Of a stretch of DNA of 36,563 bases, positions 15,839-27,700 are shown piece after piece (position 1 is the stretch's first letter; each line of letters starts with the position of its first letter). Below the pieces are notes generated by a model that saw nothing but the letters and a program-made list of their open reading frames with translations, ran no database searches and was not told the origin of the DNA. The DNA lies in the NCBI GenBank assembly GCA_016182495.1, contig JACPGK010000004.1, positions 1 to 36,563 on the forward strand, written 5' to 3'. The translations under genes were made by a program, and so were the position numbers. The DNA is from Candidatus Kerfeldbacteria bacterium. Lineage in GTDB: Bacteria > Patescibacteriota > Patescibacteriia > UBA9570.

Positions 15839-18697
15839 TTAACTGATCGGGCCAACCCCTTGTTTAATAGAATCTTGTAAGATACCTTTGGTCCGTTTAA
15901 TACTGGCATTTCCCCAAGCATCCATAGCCGAAACTGCCTGCTGTAAGACTGCAGAATTACCACTATGAATTGTTTGCACTAACTCTCTCAAAAAATCTCG
16001 AATTTCTGGCTGACGATGAAACCAACCTTCACCTTGTTGAGCATTCAAATAGCCTTTATTGGCTGAATCTCCCAATTTTGGCATACCTTCGGCTAACACT
16101 CGAGCAATTGGATAAAATATTTTTTGCATATATTCTCCAGTTTTTCCATCTTTATAATATTCAAATGCTCCCAAGTGAGTATTTTTGGCTAAGGCTTGCG
16201 GACCGCGTTTAGCCGATTCGGTATACACCCGCTCGTAGCGTTCGTCATCATTGCGCCATTGGTATTTACCATTTTTAAAACCAACCGCCTCGGCAAAAAT
16301 CCAGTGGCCAGCATCACGAGCTGAATTTGATATATCATTCATGGCCGACATTACTGCTTCTTCGGAAATTTTAGTTTGAATTTGAATACGCTTGGCTAAA
16401 TCGCGCATCCCTTTAACGCTCACTTCTAAACCTTCGGCTTTTAATATTTCATTTAAATGGCCCACTTTAGTGGCTTGCGCTAAACCAGCCAAGGCATGAG
16501 TGCCATTTTTTTCGTGCATTTTCTCTTGAAAAAAGGCTACTAATTTATCTTCGTTGGTTTCACCATGGAATTCTTTTTGAGCTTCGGCTAATAAGGCTTG
16601 CTGTTTGGCTAACCCTTCAAAATCCATCACTGGCGCCCATGCTTTGGCTCGTTTTTGGGCAGTTTCTAGAGCCTTTTTAGCTTTATCGGCAATCGCTTGA
16701 TCAACTTTCAACTGTTCTTCAATCACACTCTTCAATACCGCTGGGCTGGTAATGTTGCGACCATTGTAATTATCATTTTTACTGCCCCATTGCGTACGGT
16801 CTTTTTTTAAATCAGCCGCTCGTTTATCTAAAGCTTGGCGCATAGTGCCGCCTAAGCTGACATCCAGGTTAATTCTACCGGTTTTTTGAACTAACGCTTG
16901 ATCAATCAGCTTAATTTCACTATCAATGCGATCACCATCACCATGGCGGCCATCGGCATAAGCTTGATCTCGTTCTTTTTCTTTTTGATTTTTAACTTGT
17001 TCTAATAACGTCCTATCACTACTGCCTTCGGTCATATCCCAACCGGCGGTTTCGTGATGCGTTTCGGCATCCTCAATTTGATCCGTCAGTTGTTGAACGC
17101 GTTTACGTTTCTCTTCAACGGTGGTGAAATTCTCTTCCAAAGTAGTACGCTTGGTTTTAACCGTTTCTTGGGCAGCAGTATGAGCCGCTTCTTTTTCGGT
17201 TAAATCACCTTCAGCAATACCTTGGCCGAATCGACCCACTAATAACCGACCTAATTGACTTTTACGCCAATCACCGCCCGCCCCATACATTAATCCTTGA
17301 ACGCCAAGCAACGGCATGTACTGCTCGTACTGAAAATCAGCTGCTCCTAACCAGCCTTTCACAAAATTACCTTGCTGGGCGGCTTTACCGGCTTTAATAC
17401 GCCCTTGCATGACGCGCCGATTTTGAATTTCTTTACGTTGATGTTGCAACAGTTCAAACTGACGCGGAATGTTTAAATCCAAACCCCATTTTTCGTACAT
17501 GCGATCATTAACGACACCGGCGGCTGGTTTTAAGCCATAGCGTAATGGCGCTTTAGCGATAAACTTACCAAATGAAGATGCCTGACTAGTAATGGAGCCC
17601 AGTTCAGAAGAATTATCCTGGGCCATTTTCAAACCAGCCATTAACATCATGGCCGAAATAATAAAACCGGTAATAGTGTTCACGTTCAAAGCGCCGGATT
17701 TAGATAGTTGTGAAATTTGCACATCAGCTGGAATAATAGAATCAATGTTTGGGTTAGCGGTTTTGCCTAGCTCACCGCCGGTTTTGGCAGCGATAAACAT
17801 GGCTAACCACAAATAAAACATCACCAGTGGGCCAACCATCACGTACCGACCAAACATTTCCCACCATTGCCGGTAGTATTTCTCGGTAGCTGGCAATACC
17901 GAACAGGCAAAAGCTAACGGCGATAGTACCGTTAAAAACCAAATAAATACCAACCGACCAACTAACACCACCACGTACACTAACTCCACCACCACCAACA
18001 CCGCTAACATTAAGCCGGCTGCCGCAATAGCCAGTAACCGATTCGATTCCAATGTAGTACCGCTACTTTCTACATTCACACCCGAAGCTGATTCAGTGCT
18101 TTGAACATCTTTCAGAGCATCATCGGTACTCAACAGTTTACTCAATTGAAAGGCGGTCACAATACCCTGGGTGGCGGCCGGGGCAATGGCGGCAACAAAG
18201 GTGAGCATGATCACTTGCGCAGCATCAACAATTACTCCACAAATGGCCCGCGAGTAGTTAATTAAAATTGCCGCCAACAACATTTTTGGTAACAATTTTT
18301 TCCACGAATAGGCCTCAATTTTAAATAACGTGCCAAAGGCAATCAACAATAAAATGGCAATAAAAAACATGTTGGAGATATCACGCACCAAACTCCAACT
18401 TTCGATAATAATTGGCTTGTCGGTAAATCCAGAAAAACTGGAAGTGTACACTAACAACTTGGCACCCACCGTAGCAAAAAAACCCATGATGTAAATCAAG
18501 AAAAAATACATGATGCCGGAAATAATAAACAACAAATCATCCAGCCCAAAGCCAAGCCAGGCCATGGTTGGTCCGCTTGGGGTAATTAAGCCAAGTGTTA
18601 CGGCACACCCCACCGCTGTCATGCCGGCATACGATAACGACCGACGCGTCAATAGTGTTAGGATGGATTTAATGACAAATTGAAGAAAAAATGACAT
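15839..18697 (-). CDS. VirB6/TrbL-like polytopic T4SS channel protein with large cytoplasmic tail
   Basis: The 952-residue product has eight or nine membrane segments in the first ~370 residues. They include LLFIISGIMYFFLIYIMGFF, LLPKMLLAAILINYSRAICG and LVYVVVLVGRLVFIWFLTVL followed by SPLAFACSVLP, the last being the TrbL/VirB6 core pattern. The remaining ~580 residues are hydrophilic, charged and coiled-coil-prone (ENFTTVEEKRKRVQQLTDQI), an arrangement usual for CPR VirB6-like proteins. VirB6 forms the inner-membrane channel and contacts the pilin and VirB4. It lies 5 nt downstream of the giant gene. Confidence 0.85.
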   Translation of the reverse strand: MSFFLQFVIKSILTLLTRRSLSYAGMTAVGCAVTLGLITPSGPTMAWLGFGLDDLLFIISGIMYFFLIYIMGFFATVGAKLLVYTSSFSGFTDKPIIIESWSLVRDISNMFFIAILLLIAFGTLFKIEAYSWKKLLPKMLLAAILINYSRAICGVIVDAAQVIMLTFVAAIAPAATQGIVTAFQLSKLLSTDDALKDVQSTESASGVNVESSGTTLESNRLLAIAAAGLMLAVLVVVELVYVVVLVGRLVFIWFLTVLSPLAFACSVLPATEKYYRQWWEMFGRYVMVGPLVMFYLWLAMFIAAKTGGELGKTANPNIDSIIPADVQISQLSKSGALNVNTITGFIISAMMLMAGLKMAQDNSSELGSITSQASSFGKFIAKAPLRYGLKPAAGVVNDRMYEKWGLDLNIPRQFELLQHQRKEIQNRRVMQGRIKAGKAAQQGNFVKGWLGAADFQYEQYMPLLGVQGLMYGAGGDWRKSQLGRLLVGRFGQGIAEGDLTEKEAAHTAAQETVKTKRTTLEENFTTVEEKRKRVQQLTDQIEDAETHHETAGWDMTEGSSDRTLLEQVKNQKEKERDQAYADGRHGDGDRIDSEIKLIDQALVQKTGRINLDVSLGGTMRQALDKRAADLKKDRTQWGSKNDNYNGRNITSPAVLKSVIEEQLKVDQAIADKAKKALETAQKRAKAWAPVMDFEGLAKQQALLAEAQKEFHGETNEDKLVAFFQEKMHEKNGTHALAGLAQATKVGHLNEILKAEGLEVSVKGMRDLAKRIQIQTKISEEAVMSAMNDISNSARDAGHWIFAEAVGFKNGKYQWRNDDERYERVYTESAKRGPQALAKNTHLGAFEYYKDGKTGEYMQKIFYPIARVLAEGMPKLGDSANKGYLNAQQGEGWFHRQPEIRDFLRELVQTIHSGNSAVLQQAVSAMDAWGNASIKRTKGILQDSIKQGVGPIS

Positions 18698-18702
18698 ACA
18701 GT

Positions 18703-21700
18703 TTAATCAGTGCTAACCAGGATATTAAATGACGGTGTATCGTAGGTGCCGCAATCGTTACCAATATTAGTGGTGCTATCGCCACTAAAGCGATGATCGC
18801 CGGCTCCTTGAGCGCCGGAACAAAAATTCCAGTGATCCAGCAAGGTAATCTGCGGTTGAAACTCACAATCGGTATCCACATTACCATCAATATCGGTATC
18901 CACATTACCATCAATATCATAGCCGGCGTATTCTGGGCCACAGTTGTAGGCATGGGTAAAAATATGGGTGGTGGGAGCAGCTTCCCAGGTAAAGCGGTTA
19001 GTGTTGCCATCGCCCCAATCAATGTAAATGAAATCCAGAGCGGTTTGTTCAGCATTCACCGTTGACGTGAATTGAAATTCAAGGGTACGGCCGGCTTCAA
19101 CATCGTAACTGCCATCAGCAAAATCACTGGCAGCGGTATGGCCATCCACGGCAATCACACCACTGGCAATGGCTGGTAAAATACCACAGTATTCATCGGC
19201 TTCATCACTGGGCCGATCAGTCAAAATGTTACCATCGGCATCGGTACAAATTGACATATCAGCAAAAATGTTACCATCGCCATCATCCCAATAATCGGGT
19301 ACACCGTTATTGGTATACACTGTTCCAGTCAGGCTGGTAAAATCCAGTTTGTAGAAATCGCCAGCAATATCAGCAAACACATGTTTTAAGCGTTCACGAG
19401 CATTATCTACTACTCCGGTAATTTGATCATCTAAGGTATCGTACGTGCTGGCCAATGTTACCAGGCCATCGGCTAATCCTTCCGCGCTAACTTCGGCATC
19501 GCCAATGCCCATGCACACGCCGTTATCACCGCAATCACCATCATCATCACATTCATTACCATTACTACCGCTTTCACTGAAACTATTCACACAAAAGCGT
19601 TGATCACATTTACCAATGCAGCTTAATGGCCGCCCGGAGTGTGGCGCCGAACTGCTGGCAACGATTGGCTGGTAGTTGAAAGTCCCATCAATATAGAGAT
19701 TAATAAAGTTTTCAGGGTCAACAGATAAATACGGATCCCACACCAATGGAGTATCATCTTGGGTAGTGATTGAACCGTACGGTGAATTATCCGAGCCAAA
19801 TTGAATGGGGTTATCACTTTGACTATTGATGGCATACCCATCACTGCCATTAGCCGCCCGGCTGGCCCAAGCTACATTATCACCATTGGGAGTGACATCT
19901 TGAGAAATCACCGCGCAGCTTTCGCGCACTTGCAAATCAAGAAACATGTGTTGGGAGTAAGTCAATTCCACACCTCGATCGGTATCCGGCGTGCCATCGG
20001 CTCCAACATACAATAAATAATATACCGCTTGAATATAGCCCTGCTCATTCACATCCAGCCACAAGCTAAACAAATTATTTCCACCATCCGCATCTGCCCC
20101 GCGTTTGGCTTGGATATCTTGTAACGAATCCCACCCTGCCCAGCTGCCTAAATCATCTTCATCAAATACATAGGTAGCGTAATCTTCGCTGGTGATTTGA
20201 TTTTCTACGATATTGTTTAACACACTACCAGGTACATGGTTCCAAGGATTGCGTGAACCATTGTTATCGGTGGTGGTCCAGCTAGCCACTTGATTGCCAT
20301 CACTCGAATCAATCCCCATCACCTGTTTAACGGTTTGTTCAACACAGGGTGAGGCAAACATATCGGGTTTACTTTCGGCGGTAACTAATTGATTAAAGCG
20401 GTATAAATATTTATCTTCATCATCGGTATCGGCCTGTTCACAATGATACAGTAATTCACTTTCTTCAGGGCCGTTATCAAGATCAAAATTACTCCAGGCC
20501 CAGTTATACACAATATCCATGTTATCGTAACTACCGGCTTGATCTTCATAGTAAGTGGGTAAAAATTCACTGTCGTACAAACCCCAATTACGGCAACCAA
20601 AGCCTGGTACTTCAACGTCAAAGCCAGCGCAATCATTCCATGGTTCATAATCACCGGTAGCATCGTTACGACTAATTGAACCTTCGAAAAAATCAGTTAG
20701 CACCCAATTACCGTAGGCGCTGCAATCATAACTACCGCAATTAGTGGGATCATCCGGATAAGCCGGCGTGCGATCATACGGCGATACTGAAGCATTCTCA
20801 AGATCAGCTCCATAACCCAGCTGGCCCCAATATTTATATTCATCTGTGACTCCTCCGGTTTCACCGGCGGAACCGGTATTGTAAATAATCGATTCAATTT
20901 CGCTGATATGAATGTTGCGTAAAATTTCATTGGCCGGGATACGGGCAATCATGGCATGATCATAATCACGTTCGGTATTGACATCAAATACATCTGGCAC
21001 TTGCCAGCGTAAGGCACGCACGCGGTAGCCGTTATCAATTTCATTATAATCGCCAACATTATCTTCATCCAAACCAGTTTCAGGATGATCCTTTTCGGCG
21101 CTGAACGCGGCTACAGTGACAGCTGCTTCAGTATCAAAGTTATCAGTATTGGCAATACCATCATTATGCGTGGGGAAAGTGTAATTAGCCCCTTGGATAC
21201 ATTCACCGCTATCGCACTGATCGTTATTGGTACAAATTTTACCAGTGCCAAAGGTGATTGGATCGTTCGTATCCCAAGTGGCTTCATCACAAAAGCCAGG
21301 TTCTTGTAAACCTTTCGATACCAAACAATGGTACACGTTCGATCGACCACCGCTACCGTTATAGCCCGATGGCACTCGCTCGACAATAGATTCTTCACCA
21401 GCCAAAATATCTTGTGGCCACCAACTGATACACCGTTGATTATTAGTGGGATCTTGTTCTAAACAATAGCCTTTCCAACCTTTAAATACGCCGCCAGTAG
21501 CCTGGGTATAATCACATTGCAAGGCATCGCTTTCGGGGTAGGCTCGGCACGACCGAGTAATAGGATCAAGTTCTTTGCTCACTTCTAACACCGGCATTAA
21601 CGATACATTATCAATTTGAATGTGTGAGTTATCAGAGGCTAAAAATTCCAAATCAGTCGTTACGTCGACAATTTCGCTGTACGCCGCCTCGTTATCTTCT

Positions 21701-24700
21701 TGTAATTGCGTAGTGGTGATGGGGCCAAAGGTGTAGGTGCGCATGATTGAATCCATCTGGAAAATTTCCACATCGCTTAAAATACTGCCATACAACCGAT
21801 CAACAATGGTAGTATCGCCGGCCCAATCTGAACTGGTGGCATACGGAGCAGTGTTATCATCGGGGTCGGTATAATCATACACATCGCCACCACTGGCATC
21901 GGCCAGGCTGGCATAGTTGGCACTACACGGGCTACCAGTAGCAGCATCGTCGGCATTATCATTGGCACAAGCCTCGCGACCGTTAGAAATAACATACACC
22001 GGCACCGAGGCCAGTTGAGCAGAGCTGGTAGCTTGAGCTGAACCGATATCGTTGCCAATTTCATCACCGGTATCGGTAACAATAATAATAAACCGTTGGG
22101 CATCGTTACGGTAGCTTAATGATTCACCGGTGGGCAAGGTATTGTTGGCTATGTTGACTACGGCATTAAATGGATCAACTAAGGCGGAAGTAGCTACCAT
22201 GGCATCAACGGCTTCAAAGAAAGTACCGCTAGTACAATTATTGCTGGCATCACGGGCATCACACACATCAGCGGTAAAATCTAAATCCAAATCATTAGCA
22301 TCATCATCCGCTGCCCCATCACCATCTAAATCAAACCGGTCCATATCCACTAGCGCAAAGCGAGCATCCACGCCCGAGGCATCAAGCAAATCGGCTAAAT
22401 CAACTATGGCCTGTTGCACAGCATTAATTTCTCCAGACATTGAACTAGAGGTATCAATGGCGAACACAATATCAGCTGCCCCGTAACCGCTCACAAAACA
22501 ATCTTTTCGTTCAACACTGATATCCGTATCATCCGGATCAACCATACCATTATGATTTAAACAAATTGTTAAAGTAGATGGTGATACCGCATCTAATCCA
22601 GCATAATTACCATCGTACCGGCCCTCGAACGACAAAGCGTAGCTGCCGCCAGGAATAATATTATTACCATTATTACTTAAATCATATTCTACACCGCTGG
22701 TGAAGGAAGTATTGGGTTCATTTTGCGGTTCTACTTCCAATACATTATTAACGTCAATTTGTGGACAATCATCGGTACAATCTGGTACGCGTGGATCATA
22801 CTGACTCACCTGAACAGTAGCTGTGCCAACAGTTTGCCAACCGCGAGCGGTGTAACTGACATCGTTGAGTGGTGGGCCACCAAATGGCCAATCAAAAAAT
22901 GCAGGCGTGTTTGGACAATAGTAGGTGGGGTTGGGTTGATCGTCATCAGTGCTAAAAGCCGTGGCCACATCGTCACCGGCGATAATGGTAACCGGATCAT
23001 TGGTAATGTCGGTATCTTGCAACCGGCTTTCAATTCGGCTGGTAAAACAGTTACCCGCTTCGGGGCTAGCCGTAACAATATCAACTTGCGTGGCATTGGT
23101 AATACACGGCTGGGTAGTATCGGCATCGCTACCGGCGCAATACAGGGTTTCAAAATCGTTATGTTCAATCAAATCTTGCCCGCTGCTAGCGCCGCTCTCG
23201 CCAATTTCATACATCCAACCATACGGATAATAGCCGTTCACAGCAAATGGATCAGCACAGGTATAGGTTTCCGGATTACAATCATCATTGGTGCTGCAAC
23301 TGATACCGCTGCCAACACACAGCCCACCGGTACAGGTATCGGTACAATCACTATCGGCATCACATAATTGTCCAGCATACGGCCCAGCCTGACACGACCG
23401 GGTGCCTGGCCAAGTAACGCCAGCTTTGGCATAGCCAGTTAGATTAGTCATATCTAACAAGGCATCGGTATCACCTTTGGCTGAAGTGTATTGAATATCT
23501 AACGATGGACTCAATTGATCGTAGGCTGGTTTGGGTACCCAGGAGGAACAGTTACCATTGGCATCGAGTTCATTACAAATATTAATATTATAACACTGGC
23601 TGGATTGATTACCTTGATCATCAATCACCGTAGCAGCGGTTTCGCAAGCTAACCATTCACTGCACACCCGATCACGGTTCACTTTTAACACGGTATTAGT
23701 ATCACAGGCATCGGCCTGGTTACGGCAGGTATCAGAATTTGGAGTTAACAAACAGGTGGTGCAATCTTGAGCATCTTGAGCATAACTTTGGGTATCGTAA
23801 GTAATATCACGGAAAGCCACACAACCACCATCGGATAAAATATCATTCAAATCAACATCTTGCGTATCACACGAATTGGTACTATCAATTGATTCTTTCT
23901 CCGATGTGCCATCAACCGTATAATCGAGGTAATAATACTTATCATTCTGTTTTAAGCTGACGGCATCGAAATACATGGTGGTAGCAGAATGATTCGCCAC
24001 AAAGGCTCGGGCATACACCGCGTTGCCAGGCCATTCAATGGTTGAACCTAAACCAATATTACCCTGCCAGCGATACCATTTACTCATGCCATCGGTATCC
24101 ACTTCGAAAGCGGTATCAGAAATAGTAGCGTGATTGGCGACAATATAGGTGACGCTATCATCGACAGTGATACCATCCGCCACGTGATCTACATCAGCCG
24201 TATCATTAGTAAAAAATTGTAAACCGATACTAAACTCAATTGGTGTATCGGTGGTGCTATCTTCATCATCAAAGCCAATTTGTGGCATTTTCACCATGGC
24301 CTGCAAAGTGTAAAGCTGGTCTCGTTCAAATTCATGGAACTTGATTGGGCTGACAGCACAGTTGGTTAAGGCCAGAGCCTTGGCACCATCAGCGGCTGCT
24401 ACAGCGGTAGTTTCAATCGCTTTGATAATATCGTTGGCACAACTGCTATCAAAGTCAGTGGTACCATCCAAATCTAAATCGACCGTACTATAATTAACGT
24501 CATCAGCAATGCCATCGCCATCGTTATCAACATTGATGCCCGAACCATTTTGTGGTACTGCCCAATAATCCGGAAAACCATCAGGCGTAGCATCCGAGGC
24601 ATAGTACACGTTATCGAGGTCGCGAGCATCATCTTCAAAGCTCCAATTGTTAATCACTTCGGCAATATTAGGACTATACGGATCAACGTATTCTGAACAA

Positions 24701-27700
24701 CCCGATTGCTCACCGGGACACTGCCCTACCCAGCCAAAATCTGGAGTGGTTAAAGTAACTCCATCATCAACATACTGCAGATAATTATGAATGCCGCCAT
24801 TGTACACATCGACATCATCAGCGGGGTTGGATAAACAGCGTGGGGCAGGATCACTACTATCCCAATCGGTTGGATAACAATCGGCATCAGAATTACATAA
24901 TTTATCCACTTTGCTGCTAGCGACAGTAAAATCATCATTCAAGTGCACACTATTACTACTACACACGCCGCCCAAAGGCTGTGATGGATCGGCATACTCA
25001 TACTGCACCGGGCAATCGGGCGAGGCAGCGGCACTATCTTTTTTAAACCAACCTTGCACCGTGTTACCAGCTTCGTTGGTGTATTCTTTTAATTCACAAA
25101 TTTTATCGCCGGGGTCTTTAAAGTACACTGTGCCATCGTATTCCGAATCATATTGGCGACACTGCAGTTGCGGTTGTTCACATAAAATTGAAACGTAATC
25201 ATCGGGTCGATCCAACAGATAAGTTGATTGGTATTCTAAAATTTCTCCAGTCCGTTCATCAACATCGGGTAAGCCAACTTCGCTACAGCCATACACTGTT
25301 TGAGAACATTGATTATCGTCATCGTACACCAAAGTAACCGGCTGATCGTATGGCACAATCACATCATCTTCGTTGTACTCATTATTCAGGTTATAGCCTT
25401 CGGTAAACGGATTAGTGGAATTGGCGGTATCAATCATTGCTTCACAGCCGACAGCGGCGGTATCACATAACCGCTGGAACGATTTTAAATAGTGGGTGAC
25501 AGCAGACCGATCACTGTACTCACGACAACCTTCAAAACCAAGACAAGTGTTGGCCGTATCCTGAATTAAATATTGGCTATTCGATTGCGTCAGCCTAATG
25601 GTATCAATAAAGGCTTCGGCAGCGGCACTGCCACCGGTATATTGCAGAGTAAACGTTTCATCACCTGCGGCAACGCTTTCAGCTGTATCCACAATCACCG
25701 GTCCAACTTGATAGTACTGCCAACCACCTTCACCATTGGGATCAAGAGTGACTGACACTGGCGTACTACTGGCTCCGCTGGTAGTAAAGTAGTAGTCATT
25801 CGCTAGGCCATCAAGGTTAAAGGTGGCGCTGCCGGAATTCCAGCTGGCCGCTGCTCCGGTACAATCGGCAATGGTAGTATAGGTTGCATCAGAACAACTG
25901 CCACCATCCACTTTGGCCCAAAAGGTAAGAATATACGAACTACCAGCATTTAATAATCCAACTGTTTCGGTATCAACCGTGGTAAATAGATTATATGAGA
26001 TAGCCGCATTAGTGGCATTGGCTGCATCAGCGTCGTGCAGTTGCAAGGAATAATCGCCCTGGCTTAAGGCTTCGTTACTGGTAGAGGTAGCTCCGGCCCA
26101 AGCTTCGTACGAGTTGCTGGCAAAAGTTTCATTAATCACCTCTTCAGTTGCTCCGGCATCGGTACCACGATATTCACGACATCCCACTTCGGCAGCGGCA
26201 CAACTATTACTGTCATTCGGTATGGCATAGTATACGCGGGTATCTTGCGAATTACGCAGTGGAATACAGGCATCGGATACTACAATCACTTCAGATTCAT
26301 AGCGATAGTAAATGTTGCCACTATCATCCAAAAATTGACGACAATCGGCGTTGACACCATATTCTTCATCATCAGTACTGACATCACTGTTATTGGCAAT
26401 GCCATCGTTATCTAAATCACCGCTGGGTCCACAATCATGAACGGTGGTGCCACTTTCGCCATCTTGGCAATCGGCATTAAACTCTTCACTCTGTAAATCA
26501 AGCTGGGTGCAGGGAGCGCCAACATAAGGAACATCATTAGCCACTTTGAACAAATAATCATTAATCCGTACGCCACCGCTATCATCACTGCCTTCGAATG
26601 TATGGAAGGTGGCAATGGCAGTATCGTTGGTTTTAACGCACTGCTTCAAATCGGTGTAATATTCTAAACCTTCACCACCTTGGGCTGCGGCATCAAGGTT
26701 GGTGTATTCTTCACAACCCACCGCCGAAATACCGCACTGATCAGCCGATGATGGCACAATGGATAATTGTAATTGACAGGTGGCTCCTGAAACGCAATCA
26801 GTATCGGCAAAACAATGAGTGACACTATCATTACTGCAATACCCACCGTAGCGCTGCATCACTCCTGGTCGTTCTGTAACATTATCCAACCAAGGCTCAT
26901 CCGTGGTGATAGGAGTGGTGTTATCTAATCCTATCTCTTGGTAAAAACCGCACCCTACAAAATAATCATCAGGCTGATCAAGGACTGGGTTACCATTACA
27001 TTGGTTACAGGACGGGTTGCTATAATCGTAATCACCGTTAGCGTCGACACAAGCGGCTGACCCGGCATTGGTAATTAAACCGGGGATACCTTCTTCTTCA
27101 TCCCGGCCAGCTTCAACATACAATTCGCAACCAACATCTGCGGGCTCGCAACGTAAGGTATCACCATTAAGATAGGTAGCGTTATTGCTTAAATAATTTG
27201 GATAACTGTTCGTAAATGAATCGGCTTCAACCAGAGTAGCGGCTTCGATATCAATAGCGCAGTTGGCGTGTTCGTTGATTGATACGGTAATGGCGCTACC
27301 TAAATCAACCGCCAAATCAGACTGGTTCGGGAAGGTGTGAGTAACATAATAATCACGGAAACTATCCGAATAACTGGTAATGGTAGCATCACTGGCATCG
27401 GTAAACGACGTGACCGTTTCGATATCATAGCCATTGGCATCGCCAATACTAAATGATAGGTCGCAGGTAGTGGTGCTGGCATCAAGGGATAAGGCCGAAT
27501 AGGCAAACGTAAAGGTACGATTTGATACATTTTGACCAGTATCTACTGTTATGCTTAAAGCACCATCACCGCTGCCATCCGCCACCAAGTGAGCATAATT
27601 GGTACTGTAATTAGTGGTCACAGTGCTGGTAAATGAGGTATCTGTACCGCTGGTGAATATATCAACCACGGCGTCATCTTGAATCCAACCAATGCACTGA

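Noticed and set aside
18703-18760. Sortase or other C-terminal anchor on the giant protein
   Set aside because: The C-terminus (FNILVSTD) has no LPXTG-like motif, hydrophobic helix or basic tail.
18868-18915. CRISPR-like repeat
   Set aside because: Only two back-to-back units with no spacers, in frame within a coding region. No CRISPR array or cas gene was seen in the window.
22723-23367. Long plus-strand ORF (about 214 codons) antisense to the giant gene
   Set aside because: It is a shadow of the giant reading frame, with low-complexity composition and no recognisable domain. The same holds for the plus-strand ORF at 29372-29923 and many others there.
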